Below are positions 63,881-64,000 of a DNA stretch of 64,000 nt, piece after piece. Below the pieces are notes generated by a model. The model saw nothing but the letters and a program-made list of their open reading frames with translations. It made no database searches and was not told the origin of the DNA. The stretch comes from Alphaproteobacteria bacterium (GTDB lineage Bacteria > Pseudomonadota > Alphaproteobacteria > Micavibrionales > Micavibrionaceae), in the NCBI GenBank assembly GCA_017302165.1, contig JAFLCW010000001.1:806001-870000 (forward strand), given 5' to 3'. Within the stretch, counting starts at the first letter, position 1, and each line of letters opens with the position of its first letter. Both the position numbers and the translations under genes were made by a program.

Positions 63881-64000
63881 ATGACTGAAAAATCCTATGA
63901 GCGCGGCAAAGTTGTCGAAATCATCCAGTCGGTCATTCACAAGATGGAAGGCTCTGGGGCTTCGGATCATGAAATACATGCCGAGCTTGCTGATTTATCG
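63881..64000 (+). CDS. cheZ: CheZ-type phosphatase, cut by window end
   Basis: Only 40 residues are visible, MTEKSYERGKVVEIIQSVIH onward, open to the right edge. The start and position directly after cheY match the alphaproteobacterial CheZ family that dephosphorylates CheY. The catalytic region lies beyond the window, so the call rests mainly on context. Confidence 0.65.
   Translation, partial: MTEKSYERGKVVEIIQSVIHKMEGSGASDHEIHAELADLS

Noticed and set aside
1..64000. CRISPR array, prophage, transposase or integrase
   Set aside because: No regularly spaced repeats and no proteins of these families seen anywhere in the window.

Overview
The window is chromosomal DNA of a flagellated alphaproteobacterium. 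It carries ctrA, the CtrA antagonist gene sciP, the FlbD/FliX pair of flagellar regulators, FlaF/FlbT, a DksA lacking a full zinc-cysteine set, and the fliL-fliM-DUF6468-motE-cheY-cheZ gene order known from Rhodospirillales-like groups. I infer a Rhodospirillales or Micavibrionales-type organism; the exact genus cannot be read from the sequence. Most genes are near 50-53 % GC by eye. Two short stretches are clearly more AT-rich: 19.1-20.8 kb and 27.9-30.4 kb. Layout: (1) 0-7.2 kb: a membrane permease cut by the left edge, then an arginine block on the minus strand (GNAT protein, argD, argF, argG, argH) with argB divergent. The argH 3' end looks frameshifted. (2) 7.2-16.8 kb, minus strand: pgsA, pyrD, a degenerate EAL protein, yejA, kdsB, a histidine phosphatase, yejB, a small unknown gene and yejE. 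The peptide ABC importer is split by unrelated genes and has no ATPase gene here. ctrA follows under a TTAA-rich control region. (3) 17-20.8 kb: an M3 oligopeptidase, then an AT-rich two-gene module (XRE regulator and SAM methyltransferase). (4) 20.8-40 kb: flagellar export, basal-body and placement genes (fliI, fliJ, a FliK-like gene, flhG, flhF, flhA, flbD, motA, fliN, fliH, fliG, fliF, sciP). Three accessory genes are wedged between flhF and flhA. The last one lies between two copies of the flhA 3' end. (5) 40-48.8 kb: flaG, flaF, flbT, flagellin, and a three-gene cluster (methyltransferase, TPR-sulfotransferase, methyltransferase) that probably modifies the filament or another surface structure. 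(6) 48.9-59.6 kb: hook, ring and rod genes (flgE, flgD, fliK, flgN-like, flgJ-like, flgI, fliX, dksA, flgH, flgA, flgG, flgF). (7) 59.9-64 kb: fliL, fliM, DUF6468, motE-like, cheY and the start of cheZ. Together regions 4-7 encode much of one flagellum plus its cell-cycle-linked control. CtrA and SciP would set early gene expression, and FlbD with FliX would drive sigma-54 promoters. Two good sigma-54 -24/-12 elements are visible, before flgF and before fliM, each with a dyad at enhancer distance. Missing here, and presumably elsewhere, are fliPQR, flhB, flgBC, fliE, flgKL, motB, rpoN, argC, argJ and yejF. No rRNA, tRNA, CRISPR array or transposase gene was seen.
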